Shown one piece after another: positions 33,760 to 44,720 of a stretch of DNA of 64,000 nucleotides. The stretch spans positions 98,048,001 through 98,112,000 of the forward strand of contig NC_091117.1 of the NCBI RefSeq assembly GCF_040183065.1. Direction: 5' to 3'. The stretch's first letter is position 1. Each line of letters starts with the position of its first letter. This DNA comes from Periplaneta americana. Its lineage: Eukaryota; Arthropoda; Insecta; Blattodea; Blattidae. Made by a program: the position numbers and the translations under genes. Below the pieces are notes generated by a model. The model searched no databases, was not told the DNA's origin, and saw only the letters and a list, made by a program, of their open reading frames with translations.

Positions 33760-35338
33760 AGTTTCACTTACAAGGCCTATCAAGAACATCGGTAAAGTGG
33801 TTAAAAACTCGATCGGCCAAAAAATTATTTACATAAACCTTACAATTAAATGTTCATGATCAGATAAACAAGACAAACCCATAGTTTTCAAATTCTTAGG
33901 AGATATTAATGACAATTTTTAGTGTAAATAATTACAAATGTCGATGCAATTCCAATCACGTAAAATTTACCGTTTGCTTTTATTGTAATCGTGAAACATA
34001 TGATTTCTATATTTTATTTAGAGAAAGAAAGTTTACATAATGTTCAAATATATTCGTACATACTCAATTTTGCATGATAATTTTTGGAATACAGTTTTTA
34101 AATCCTTTGGTATTCAGTCTAGTGTGTTGTGAGACACTTAATAGCCTATATTTGCATTTAAAATATAATTAAGAAGTACTGAGTTGTACAAATAATGAAA
34201 TATTTCAGTATCTAAATGTTAATTTTAAAAATAAATTTATTTTAAATGCTGATATTGTATTTCCTTCTGTGAGATATATTCTTAAGACCAGTCAGTCACT
34301 TGTAGTCTTGTTATATACAGTATTATGTGACGTGGTGCACTTTACGTTTGTGATATATCGTTGATCTTCTCTTTTTTTTCAGGGTGAAGATGTTTGTGCA
34401 ACGTATGATTTAAAATAAACAACCCAAGTAATCTTGCCAAAGTTTTGGAAGCAACCAAACTGCAAATGTTCGCGGAAACACCACAAATGGGTACGAACAT
34501 ACGTACAAGAATTAAATTCGCTTTCAAATCAATTTTTTTGTATAGATTATTTAGCAATTCAGTTCTATGTTTGAATTGACATTAGATGCTAAAAAATATG
34601 ACGATTAATATGTTACATTGTTAATCAAGAATGTATAGGCGCAAGATGTGTGAATGGTGGGAAAGAAAAGCGCCATGTGTATCCTACTGCTTTCAAAGAA
34701 ATTGTGAATGTCGTAATTACATCCACTTTTTCTTTAAATAATTACCTTGGAGCCAAATATACAAAGAATTCAGGCTTGAACCTTATTTTTATTATGTTAT
34801 GACATTGCAAACGCATTTAAGCATTTGTTCTTTTGCATATGAATATGGTTGTCATTATTCTAAGAAATTTCTATAGTCAACCTGTAGTGTGTCATTTTGA
34901 CACCCTCAGTGGTTGTTAATAAAATCAGTGGGTACAGTTTAAATAGTAGGCTTCATATTATTAAGGAATTACATTTATTCCTAAGTGCATGTATAGCCTA
35001 CCCCGAATTCTGTCTCCTTGCTATCCATATCTTATACGAGTATATCATGTTTATACAGTAGGGCTTAACTTAAACAGGGTATTGTAAAGGACTCATTAAA
35101 GTGCAAAGATTGATCTGTAATAAATATTTCTGGTATCTACAACACATTATGGCCGTTGGACATATTAATGTAAATTGTTAAAGGTATGTGCAGGAAGATG
35201 CTTCTGCTGGTAAAGATCGTATAAACTCACTATAGAATTTTGAGTCAACTCCGTAACGTAGGTAAACGAAGGAAAATGAACTCCAACGTCCGTTGATCAT
35301 TTCTAGCCGACATTGTTAGCTTAAGGGTTTCCTTTTTT
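33760..35338. other. No recognisable gene
   Basis: AT-rich, no motif. The minus-strand 71-codon frame at 34342-34557 has no family resemblance. Confidence 0.45.
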
Positions 35339-35343
35339 CTGTT

Positions 35344-35374
<31 letters not shown>
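35339..35374. repeat. Microsatellite (CTTT)n
   Basis: About eight CTTT/TTTC units after a T-rich lead. Confidence 0.9.
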
Positions 35375-35870
35375 AGAAATCGCAAACCATATCAAATATA
35401 CAAATTCATAACCAAACTCCAAATCCCTTGTTGTTATTCCTGCCACTGTAATACATCTGTACTGGCTGTTTTGGTAGTTTTAATACATCCAGAACGTGAA
35501 AGTAGACGTATTTTATTCTGTAATTAAGATGAGTTTTGTATTGGACCCTTTGTTCTGCAGAGCAAAAATAATTAGTGCAATATAATAATTGGAAAGAATT
35601 CTCTGTAAAAGCAGCACTTAATGGTAATTGATATGCAGTATGTGGAAGTTTTAAATTATCGTCTTCGCCGTCCTTACATTATAACGTGGCGTTGTTTTGA
35701 ATTTTCCAAGACGTGAGAATTAATAGTAACAATTTATAAAAGTTCTAGTGCCTACATAACCGGGTGTACCCAGAACTAAACTATTGATTCATTATGCGAT
35801 TACTGGGAAACGAGTCTTAATGACTCGGTTTCCTTTAGTTTCGTAATTTTACAGGAGGTGTTTTTATGTA

Positions 35871-35871
<1 letters not shown>

Positions 35872-35909
<38 letters not shown>
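35872..35909. repeat. Microsatellite (ATT)n
   Basis: About 38 bases of ATT directly before the degenerate Tigger-like end. Confidence 0.93.
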
Positions 35910-35911
<2 letters not shown>

Positions 35912-35914
35912 GAA

Positions 35915-36577
35915 CCCGCAGTCAATTCCCGATAATCCGCGTGCAGTTAGTTCGCTTTGCGGGTAATTCTCTTTCTCTTCTCTCTGGGAGGGGATCGAAT
36001 TAACGTTGTCATTTTCGTTTTTACTCGATTTACGCTCTCTTCCTCTTCTCAAATGTTTAGAAGTTAATAAGGAAGATTAAGCATTCAGACAAGAGGACGA
36101 TAACATAGGAGATTTGAGCGCTAGTAGTTGAAAGGATGGCGTAGATGAAGAGTGCGAGGATGAAGCCAGGAACTTGCGAACGTTGCACACACCCAAGTTA
36201 GTATCGCTTCAGACACACGTATGTGGAGAACTGTGATGACTTTTCGTTTACAGATATTGTTTTCTTCAGAAATTTGCAATCTAAAATTATAAACAATAAT
36301 TAACAGTCCTCTAAGAAATAAAGAAGACGGATTATTTTGTTAAGATTGTATTTCACTGCAGTAGCTATTGTATAATATGTTTCAAAACGTTTTGCACTAC
36401 GTATTTCACATTTAGCAGTTGATTTTGAAGTGTATTTTAATAATTAAACCTGTTGGAGTAATTTTTACTAGACTTTAATTAATAATAAAAACATATTGCG
36501 GGTATAATTCGCGATTTTCAATAGGTATTTTGCGGAAGTTCGTGCATTAATTACCTCGAATTATCGGGAGTCTGCTG
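35915..36577. mobile_element. Possible pogo/Tigger-like MITE, degenerate
   Basis: Left CGCAGTCAATTCCCGATAAT and right end the inverse of CAGCAGACTCCCGATAATTC, with TA following at 36578. CCCGATAAT ends of this kind are known from pogo/Tigger elements. The left terminus is eroded next to the microsatellite. Confidence 0.5.
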
Positions 36578-36579
36578 TA

Positions 36580-37949
36580 TAAAATTGACGTTATTGACAT
36601 TGTCCCGAATGTGTAATGAAGAAATGGTTATGGTCTATTCATGATTCATAAGGGATTATTGGTTTAACAGCTAACATGTTGCGTATATTATGTGCTTGTT
36701 ATTGTATGACCCATCGATGGTTTTGAAAATCCTTTTCGGATTTTACCTAGGCTATGCTTATTTTTTTAACTTCGACATTAGACGGACTTGGAGTCAGCAC
36801 AATACCGGATGTGAACATAATATGTGATTGTGAAAAAATTGTTTAGCAAAATCGTGGACATTATCGATGATATTTTAATACACCGTTGAAAAATGTGTTT
36901 CCGTTTCAGAAGTCGTAGACGATAATAGTTTACGAATGTATTTTTCATGAGTGATAAACTAATATAAATTCTAGATTATTATATTTACCTGTACATAATA
37001 CTCGAAAATATAATTCTGTTTTCTTCGTTAGAATATTTCTATATTTATTTTAAATTTGGTGCGTTAATAGTTATTAACTCCACCACCAGGTTGGTATCTC
37101 GCAAATAACGAGATTAAGAACAGTATTGACAAAAATAGAGGGAATATTTATTTTGAAGCTTTATTATTATTGCTATTACAGATCACAAACTTTTGTTGTG
37201 CTTTACCATTTCAAAAAACATAAAATTACTTTATAAGTGTTTTAGTGTAAGTTGTTAAGAATTTATTCCAAACTCTGATATCATATTCTTAGAAATTTTC
37301 GTATTCTTTGCATCACCTTAATGGATTTACTATTATGCATTCGGCTAAAAGTGGTGTATTTATTCAATTTTTTGTGCTGATGTAGGAAGAGAAATATTGT
37401 GTAAGTTTTCTAGGTCCATTAATAACTCATATCTTTATAAAATTTAATTTGAGGAATTGTATAACTCAGGATATAGGCCTACAACCTGTTATTACAGAGT
37501 CACGTTCATGTTTTCAATGTTTCTGAATTAACAAATTGCAAGTTTCAAAAGTAGGTCCACTATATTCCCAAGGATATTGTATTATCGTAAAGAGCCCGCT
37601 CTTCCTTCGGGAATATAATAAATAGTTACTTAGAAAATAGCCCATGATTTTCTTCGGTAAGTTTTGGTGAGAATGGTAGGCAACGTTACTTTGGGGTTAT
37701 TTTTCTCTGGTACTTTCATTTCAAGTCATTATACAATCATGACTCCAGTGATCATATCATCTTACAGACTCCTCTGTAGTTCGAAGATTGTTTTATATAA
37801 TTACTAAGTAGCAAACATAACCTCAATCTGTACTTCGTGAAAACCTTGCATTCCTGGGTTATTTTCATCGCATGAAATTTTGAAATTAAAGAATAGAAGG
37901 TAATGTGATATCGCCAAACTGGTAAAATTATGCTCTTAATGAATTTGCA
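36580..37949. other. Likely intron or 5' flank, no recognisable element
   Basis: AT-rich; ends with the splice acceptor at 37949-37950 (AATTTGCAG). No exon was identified. Confidence 0.45.
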
Positions 37950-37950
37950 G

Positions 37951-38190
37951 GGACATAGAATGCATCAGCAATTATTATTATGGCAGTGTCGTTAATATCC
38001 TTGGATAGTGACATCCATTGTACGTCTGCCAGTAGAAATGAAGAATACCAGTTCCCTAAATGGAGCGATGACACATTAAGAGGCCTTTGGGCATTTGTAT
38101 TAAATCTCGAGCTTTTAAGTAAATCAAATGAAGATTTGGAGCTACAGGGAATTGTATTGCTTCTAGAAACTGTATTTAATGTCTTCAAAA
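37951..38190 (+). CDS. Coiled-coil gene, first coding exon (CDS 37980-38190)
   Basis: The exon starts after TTTGCAG and ends at AAAA before GTAAGTAT, a strong donor. The start codon at 37980 is supported because an in-frame TAG at 37956 precludes an upstream start in this exon. An out-of-frame ATG at 37960 begins a 12-codon uORF that ends at TAA just inside the main frame, so translation may be dampened. The 70 complete codons begin MAVSLISLDSD and include FPKWSDDTLRGLWAF and a Leu/Glu-rich helix (LELQGIVLLLETVFNVFK). They end in phase 1. I do not recognise the family. The host nature is supported by phase agreement with the next two exons and by intact coding over all three. Confidence 0.72.
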
Positions 38191-39357
38191 GTAAGTATCA
38201 CGATTTTGGTATATCTATTTTTCGCAGTATATATTTAACAGAGTTATGCATTATTGTGAAATCTCCAGTTAGCTTCAGACCTGTCTACTGTGTTTCAGTT
38301 ACACCAACTGAAGAGTTTATTGAAATAGCGAAAATTAGATTCTTGAAATGTGTATTGAATTATTATGATCAGTGAACAATATCTACTACCCATGCATCTC
38401 CTAGTATTCGTGTAGGGATTAGTAGACCAACATAACTGGACACTGAGGTTGGTAACGATGTTAGCATTGTTTGTGGAATAGTACATACTGTAAGTACTTG
38501 GATCGAAAATAAATTCATTATGGCATGCCTGAACACTGGAGTTCCCCGAACTCTTTTTATCTGTAATATCAAGCAAGACATGTGTCGAATGATTTGTGGG
38601 CAAGTGTAATAGGCTGTATTCGAATAGTCTGAGGTAAACCCCCCACTCTTCCCTCCAAGCTATCAGATAAGCGTTTGTAATTTGCATAGTGGTCTATAAT
38701 TGATGTTAAATTAATGTAGGCCTATGTTCAGTTTGAATATAACCTATTTATAAATTTAATAGATTAATTGAAATACATTGCGGCCCTGTCTCCTAAAACC
38801 TGGGTCAAGTTATTTTGTAAAAATTAGTAGTAACTAGCATTCTTCCTCTCTTAACTATATAATATGAACTTAACCGCAAATTACCGATATGCTAGTGACA
38901 TCTATGAAACATAAAAACTCAAAAAAGGTTAGTTCTGGTTAGTTGTAATAATTTGGTTAGACCATGATACATTGTTGCCTCGGATGGTAGAACTGTCTGG
39001 TCATAGACTGAAAGTTATTTTTGGCATTCTATTTCTTTCTTTAAAAACAACTCGTGTTTTTTTTTGTAGTCTAGATCTGTTAATGCTGACTGGAGACTTG
39101 CATTATGATAACGCATTGTAGTTTCTAAATTCTGACAATTAATTGTCTCTGCAAAGATAAATAAGAAGGTAATTCCTAATGAAAGGTCGCTATTCCTTCA
39201 TGTAACCTGAAGAAACAAGACTGGAATAAAAAAGTGATTAAGAGTGTAGAATAAGTGGTAGGTTAGAGAGAGCGACCTTTCTTTTGGGAGGGGGTGGAAT
39301 GTATGAAATAACATTTGACGACAAATTAAATTTGGAATTTCGAATTTGTTTCAACAG
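38191..39357 (+). other. Intron 1 of the coding part (1167 bp)
   Basis: Donor GTAAGTATC and acceptor TTTCAACAG. No transposon end was recognised within it. The antisense frames at 38295-38687 have no motif. Confidence 0.65.
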
Positions 39358-39463
39358 ATCTTAAGAAAAAACATAATGAAACTGAATCAGCATATCAGAC
39401 GATGAAACATGATTTGGAATCAACTAAGGAAGATTTGTGTCGCATGAAAGAGGACGTTAGAAG
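39358..39463 (+). CDS. Coiled-coil gene, second coding exon
   Basis: 106 nt between TTTCAACAG and GTAAGTAG. Joined in phase 1 it reads NLKKKHNETESAYQTMKHDL and ESTKEDLCRMKEDV, a charged helix with heptad spacing of Leu/Met typical of a coiled coil. It leaves phase 2. A frame this short would be missed by ORF length filters. The consensus splice sites on both sides and the in-phase join are the evidence. Confidence 0.8.
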
Positions 39464-39690
39464 GTAAGTAGCAATTTGGATACTAGTTAATTGTAGTAGT
39501 TACAATCTATAGGCCTACATAATAAATCTGTAACCAACATTTTTCTGGTAATTTTCGCTTTTTCAAAAATAATTGGTGTCAACATAGGCTATATAGCCTA
39601 TTTTAATGTACCGAAGTACATATGATATTTCCATGCAGATATTCTGCGTCATCATACGATGAAAGAGTAATGGAACGGAGAAAAATTCTC

Positions 39691-39761
39691 TCCGGCACCA
39701 GGATTTGAACCCGGGTTTTCAGCTCTACGTGCTGATGCTTTATCCACTAAGCCACACCGGA
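39691..39761 (-). repeat. tRNA-like segment 1 of the array
   Basis: 71 nt that fold as a cloverleaf on the minus strand. The acceptor stem is TCCGGTG with TGCCGGA (two wobble pairs). The D arm is in GCTTAGTGGATAAAGC, the anticodon stem is TCAGC/GCTGA with loop ACGTAGA, and the T stem is CCGGG/CCCGG with loop TTCAAAT (here with one mismatch from CCTGG). The middle triplet GTA would be Tyr, but position 33 is C, not T. It is repeated with its flanks, so I read it as part of a SINE-like repeat, not a working gene. Confidence 0.65.
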
Positions 39762-40067
39762 TACCAATCCCGGTGTCAGACAGAATCGTCTCAGTTAAGT
39801 TCCAACTCTTGAGTTCCCTCTAGTGGCCGCCCTCTGCACTACGTCATAGATGTCTATGAACGTAGGACTCAAGTCCACACACATGTGCTGAGGTGCACTC
39901 GTTATGAGTGACTAGTTGGCCGGGATCCGACGGAATAAGTGCCATCTTAACGTGATTTACGCATATCATATATATTATATTAATATACTGAAGTACATAT
40001 GATATTTCCATGCAGATATTCTGCGTCATCATACGATGAAAGAGTAATGGAACGGAGAAAAATTCTC

Positions 40068-40138
40068 TCTGGCACTGGGATTTGAACCCGGGTTTTCAGC
40101 TCTATGTGCTGATGCTTTATCCACTAAGTCACACTGGA
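40068..40138 (-). repeat. tRNA-like segment 2 of the array
   Basis: Same cloverleaf as segment 1 on the minus strand with several changes (TCCAGTGTGACTTAGTGG start, loop ACATAGA). The internal box B AACCCGGGTTCAAATCCC is intact. Confidence 0.6.
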
Positions 40139-40261
40139 TACCCATCCTGGTGTCGGACAGAATCGTCTCAGTTTAAGTTCCAACTCTTGGGTTCCCTCTA
40201 GTGGCCGCCCTCTGCACTACGTCATAGATGTCTATGAACATAGGACTCAAGACCACACACA

Positions 40262-40304
40262 GCACGTAGAGCTGAAAACCCGGGTTCAAATCCCGGTGCC
40301 GGAG
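40262..40304 (+). repeat. tRNA-like segment 3, 3' half only
   Basis: Begins within the anticodon stem (AGCACGTAGAGCTGAAAACC) and keeps box B and the acceptor 3' strand TGCCGGA. It marks the inversion point of the array. Confidence 0.6.
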
Positions 40305-40617
40305 AGAATTTTTCTCCGTTCCATTACTCTTTCATCGTATGATGAAGCAGAATATCTGCATGGAAATATCATATGTACTTCGGTACATTAAAATAATATA
40401 TATGATATGCTTAAATCACTTCGTGATTTAAGATGGCGCTTATTCCGTCGGATCCCGGCCAACTAGTCACTCATAACGAGTGCACCTCAGCACGTGTGTG
40501 TGGACTTGAGTCCTACGTTCATAGACATCTATGACGTAGTGCAGAGGGCGGCCACTAGAGGGAACCCAAGAATTGGAACTTAAACTGAGATGATTCTGTC
40601 CGACACCGGGATGGGTA

Positions 40618-40687
40618 TCAGTGTGGCTTAGTGGATAAAGCATCAGCATGTAGAGCTGAAAACCTGGGTTCAAATCCCGGTGGCGGA
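40618..40687 (+). repeat. tRNA-like segment 4 of the array
   Basis: Plus-strand copy with D arm GCTTAGTGGATAAAGC, loop ATGTAGA and box B CTGGGTTCAAATCCCGG. One base is lost in the acceptor stem. Confidence 0.6.
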
Positions 40688-40849
40688 GAGAATTTTTCTC
40701 TGTTCCATTACTCTTTCATCGTACATTACTGTAGTTTATATTTTTCAGTAAACCACTCTGTCAAAACGACTTCTAGAAGTGGAAATTGTTTTATTGCCCT
40801 TTTTGGTTCCATTTGGAGGAGGAGAAACAGGTTCGCCATATGAAATCAT

Positions 40850-41820
40850 TTGAGTTTACCAGGAGATTTCCGTGGTGTTAGTATTTTGTGTAAGACATGT
40901 ATTTCTTTGAAGTGTGCTTTAATGATAATATTCAAAGTACGAATGGTTTATATGTGCGGATTTGAAGGTGTAGCATTGCTTCTTGGAATGCAATTAGGCT
41001 ACACAAAATGTTGTTGCTTTCTGTGCAAATGGGACTTTCGCACTCGAGATAAGCATTATAGAATAAAATGACAGTCACTGGAACCAGGGAAGAAAAATAT
41101 TATACATCAACCCCTTGTACCTCAAAGTAAAGTAATTTTACCCCCTTTACACATTAAATTAGGTTTAACAAAGAATTTTGTTACGGGTATGAATCATAAA
41201 ACTGAAACATTTAAACATATCCAGGAAAAATTTCCTGCTATTAGTGACTCAAAAATAAAATAGGAAGTTTTCAGTGGACCACAAATTAGAGAAATAATGA
41301 AGAACAATCATTTCGAATCTTTGTGGGAAGGAAAAGAGAGAGCCGCCTGGATTCCATTCAAGGAGGTTGTATTAAATTTTCTGAGTAACCATAGAAGTGA
41401 GAACTATGAAGAACTAGTGCAAAATTTACTGTTGGCATATGAGACTATGGGTTGTAACATGTCCCTGAAAATGCACTCCCACCTTGACTTTTTCCCCGAG
41501 AATTGTGGCGATTTCAGTGATGAGCATGGTGAGCACTTTCAGCAAGAAATTTGAACTATGGGAAAAAGATGATACCAAGGGCAGTGGAATACCAGTATGT
41601 TAGCAGACTGTTGTTGGACTTTAGCTCGTGGTGTACCTGAAAAAGAAAGCTGTAATCTTTTGAACAGTGAATATTTAAACTTATTGTCATTATATACAGT
41701 AAAGCAGTACTTGAATAGATATAAATTCGAAAATTTCTCAAAAACCGTAACCAACAATTGTTTTTATTGTCATATTCGTATTCAGGAGGCTCAAATTATA
41801 CAGAAAACATATATCACATG
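40850..41820 (+). pseudogene. Transposon-derived ORF of a widespread arthropod family
   Basis: One reading frame can be followed from about 40850 to 41820 through stops at 41069, 41261, 41552 and 41573, with no frameshift. Segments are LGMQLGYTKCCCFLCKWDFR, PPLHIKLGLTKNFVTGM, SGPQIREIMKNNHF, WIPFKEVVLNFLSNHRSENY, MGCNMSLKMHSHLDFFPENC, SDEHGEHFQQE and SMLADCCWTLARGVPE. I recognise this combination from many predicted arthropod proteins of transposon origin, but I cannot name its superfamily with confidence. The Cys residues in the first segment suggest metal binding. The frame shows a small deletion before SHLDFF. Confidence 0.6.
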
Positions 41821-41821
41821 A

Positions 41822-42639
41822 CCAGCACAAAAAAAAAAATTAAATTTGTTATGCAATGTTATTGATTTTTATGAAAAATATTACATAACAAAAGTTTCTT
41901 TAAAAATGATTTTCGATAAGTTTTATTCTATGCAAAATTTTGATAAGACTGATATTTAACGAGATACACGAGTTTTAAAATAACAATGCATTTTATCATC
42001 GCCATCTCAGACTAATAGGCTATAATGAAATGAAAACAAATGACTTCGTCAATAAGGGGCCTTGCACAACAACAAACAGAACTATTCATTTAACACAGTT
42101 TTATAGGGATATAATTGTATGATGGGAATATATAAATGTTTATCAATATTAACATACAGAGAATGTTTGTGTGTTTGTGTGAAGTAATCTCAGAAGCTAC
42201 TTAACTGATTTGTATAATTATTATTTCACCATTTGAAAGTGTGGTCTTTAGATGGACATAATGCTATATGCTATTACGGTAACTCCTGAATGAATCGAGA
42301 ACAGGTAAGTTTAAAATAGATTCTTACGCTCAGAAAACTTGATATCCTGTCGCAATATTATATTAGGCCTACTTGATTATTTAAATTTTATTTGGTCCAC
42401 ATAAAATACTCTAATTTTATACACTTCTTAGTTTCTTTTTGTCCACAGAACATTGTAGTATTTTTAAGAGTTTTGTCATAAAGATGAGAGTATGTACCAC
42501 ATTCATTTTCATCTCAGAGAATTAACGAATAACGAGAGTGTATTGATTTAGTATGCAGTAATAGTACGTTAGCTTAGCATTCCATTATTTTATAATCCAA
42601 ATATTAACTGCTCATTTGAATTGTGTTAAAATAGATCAA
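41822..42639. other. No recognisable gene
   Basis: AT-rich intronic DNA with a short GTGTGTTTGTGTG stretch near 42165. No motif seen. Confidence 0.5.
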
Positions 42640-42882
42640 ATGAATAAACTATGCAATAATTGCAATGCAAAAAAATAGGGTAATGAACCAAACGGATTAT
42701 GTTGTGCTGTTGTAAAAGTTGTTCCTCCTGAGATTGAAGAGCCTCCAGAAGTAATTAAAACCTTATTTATCGTAGTATATTCGTTATCAACACACTTTTT
42801 AAATAATATAAGACACTACAACACCTTATTCCAAGTGGCATCGTTTGATGCAAAAGAAATACATAAAATCAATTCTACATAA
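42640..42882 (+). pseudogene. Helitron Rep/helicase N-terminal fragment
   Basis: 81 codons with one TAG (42676). The reading MNKLCNNCNAKK, stop, GNEPNGLCCAVVKVVPPEIE, EPPEVIKTLF, then THFLNNIRHYNTLFQVASF matches the Helitron-like N-terminal domain pattern. In that pattern a C-x-x-C-x-A motif and C-C-x-x-G-K-V are followed by P-P-E and, later, H-F-x-x-N-I-R-x-Y-N-x-x-F-x-x-x-S-F. The Rep HUH motif and the helicase are absent. The frame is too short for ORF filters and was found by eye. Confidence 0.7.
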
Positions 42883-43199
42883 TCATTTAAAGTTCAAGCA
42901 TAGGCTTATCATTTAATTGGAAATTTTCTTCCAGCTGAGAATAAGAACCTAAGTATAATTCATTTCAGATGCTGACAATTGTCTATTAGATCTAATATAT
43001 TATCAATCTTAAAAGTAGAATTAAGTGAACAATTCCATAAAGTATTACATGATAATAACAGTTAAATTCATAGTTTTAAATGCAACTTTCAAAATGATTT
43101 AGGAGCAAACAACTTACAACATACAAAAAGCTATTATTCACCAAGTAGCTACAAAACTATATTTAGATTTAAGTCAATATTTATTTCTAGCACAGGTAT

Positions 43200-43335
43200 G
43201 GCTAGTTTATCTATATGTGCATATCAGATCAGAAATCTGGGCACTGAAATAGAAAAAAATATTTGTAAGATTCAAACAGCTAAAATGAAATTTCTTAGGT
43301 CAGTGAAAGGATGCTTCAAACTAGATAATTTCCCC
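43200..43335 (+). pseudogene. LINE C-terminal scrap
   Basis: Reads (across one frameshift) as a HIRSEIWAL segment followed by KIQTAKMKFLRSVKGC. That is the S-E-x-W-x-L ... T-A-E-M-K-F-L-R segment found after RT motif C in insect LINEs. Confidence 0.6.
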
Positions 43336-43489
43336 TCGTCCCCAATGACAGGACCCTTAACCTGTAATAATTCGTCCCAACTTTGAGCAAACTCATAGAT
43401 GTCACTAATGCCAAAAAGTGTAGACCATTTAGTTCGTCATAGACTATCCAGAGTGCATCACAGATGGTGGGTCCACATTACACTCGTAC

Positions 43490-43668
43490 TGAATGATGAC
43501 AATTGAAAATAAGTTGGGATGTCACGAGGGAACCAGACTAGGTGTGCCAGGAGAAAATCCTGTGATGACTGGGTTACAGGCTTACCCAACACAAGTTATA
43601 AAATCATATTGGATCATCTGGCTTATAAGCCCAGTAAGTACTCTAACACTGAGCCACTGCGATGATTA
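43490..43668 (-). repeat. Probable tRNA-derived SINE
   Basis: On the minus strand CGCAGTGGCTCAGTGTTAGA (box A-like) lies at the 5' end (about 43665), followed by AAGCCAGATGATCC, where a box B has eroded. The body extends to about 43490. Moderate support. Confidence 0.4.
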
Positions 43669-43739
43669 ACTAGTTAAAATAAAAAATGGAATCAAATATT
43701 AAATGTAACAGTTTTCTTTAGTTAATAAAATCAATGAGG

Positions 43740-43925
43740 ATAAAGAAAACTAGAAAGAATATGAAGTATGAATGCAGAAAAATTATCGAAAGAAATTTCA
43801 ACTTGTAAACCAAAAGGAAAATGGAAGTTTGGTAGATGACATATAAGTTGAGTGACCTCTGAAATTGGAATAACAGTATAGTCTACTTCGTAAACTGGGA
43901 ATGAAGAACAAGAAGGTTTTACAAG
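43740..43925 (+). pseudogene. LINE extreme C-terminus scrap
   Basis: A degraded tail with KPKGKWKFGR and a following HIS-x-VTSEIGITV segment resembles the K-P-x-G-K-R-x-x-G-R-P tail of LINE ORFs. It probably belongs with 43200-43335, the two being separated by the SINE. Confidence 0.45.
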
Positions 43926-44480
43926 TAATACATGGGTATAGAGTCTTTCTATTGCTTCATTGAAAATTGTTGTGATTATGTACCTACTGTTAGTGACTGG
44001 TAAATCCGACCCTAGAATTTGAAGAAGTTAGGGGTGAAAACTGCTCCCCACCCACCACATGCTTCAGTAGCAAGAGTTTGTCAGTCAGTTTATGGTTGTC
44101 AGGTGGTCAGGTCCTCAGTCTTGCGTGCCTGTGTGTTGTACGTAATGAAAAGTCTGGTCTGGTGATCTTTCGCTTTCGCGTTCTGTAATATATTACTGGC
44201 TCTTTAGTTTTTGTTACAACAATTTAGTTTAGTTAGTGTGTTCTTCTTTATAATTGTTTGAAGTTTTTAGTTATAATAAATGTTGTCTTGTACTTACTCA
44301 TTCGGTGTTAACATCCGACTCCCTCTGCCTAGTTTGAAAGCGGGGACCTGATTTCAATGCCAAGCCTGATTTGATAATTACTGATGATGACGCATAATGA
44401 ACTTCTTCGTTACTTTAGCCCTTTGTCCATTTCTTAATGATTTGAGGGAGTCTCGCTATCCTTCGGGAGATCTTTGTACA
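43926..44480. other. No recognisable gene
   Basis: Contains GGTGGTCAGGTCCTCAGTC and other unassigned sequence. No TIR pair found. Confidence 0.45.
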
Positions 44481-44720
44481 TAATTTCTTTCTTTGTCTTG
44501 TTTTATCTCCGCCTTTACCAACTCAACAAGCCAACGAGATGTAGGGGACGACATATCTCTCATAATACAGGACCATCGTGGAGACGTTACAGGACAAGTG
44601 CAAGACCTACCGAGTCCTGCGGCATAGAGATAAATTTCACCCCACATCAGGAATGGAACCATGGACTGCCTAGTTGGGAAGCACACGTTGTCGTAACTGC
44701 AGACCCTACACTTCTTTCTT
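44481..44720 (-). repeat. Possible SINE
   Basis: On the minus strand GTGTGCTTCCCAACTAGGCA is followed by GTCCATGGTTCCATTCCTG, a box B-like sequence at tRNA-like distance from the presumed head. No second copy lies in this window. Low confidence. Confidence 0.3.

Larger units (their letters stand above)
39606..40724. repeat. Inverted array of a tRNA-like repeat (+ + - -)
   Basis: A unit of about 380 bp occurs at about 39606-39983 and, shortened, at 39984-40260 in one direction. It then occurs inverted as a partial copy (40261-40386) and a near-complete copy (40387-40724). Shared landmarks are ACATATGATATTTCCATGCA, GTCATCATACGATGAAAGAG, CCCTCTAGTGGCCGCCCTCT and CGTCATAGATGTCTATGAAC. Each unit holds a tRNA-like segment. 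Transcribed as one RNA, the two halves could form a hairpin several hundred base pairs long. Confidence 0.88.

Noticed and set aside
37928..38188. Minus-strand 86-codon frame
   Set aside because: It is the antisense of the first coding exon, whose splice and phase evidence is on the plus strand.
39691..40687. Functional tRNA-Tyr genes
   Set aside because: The segments fold as tRNAs, but they sit in larger repeated units, vary between copies, lack T at position 33 and have no intron or T-run terminator directly after the 3' end.
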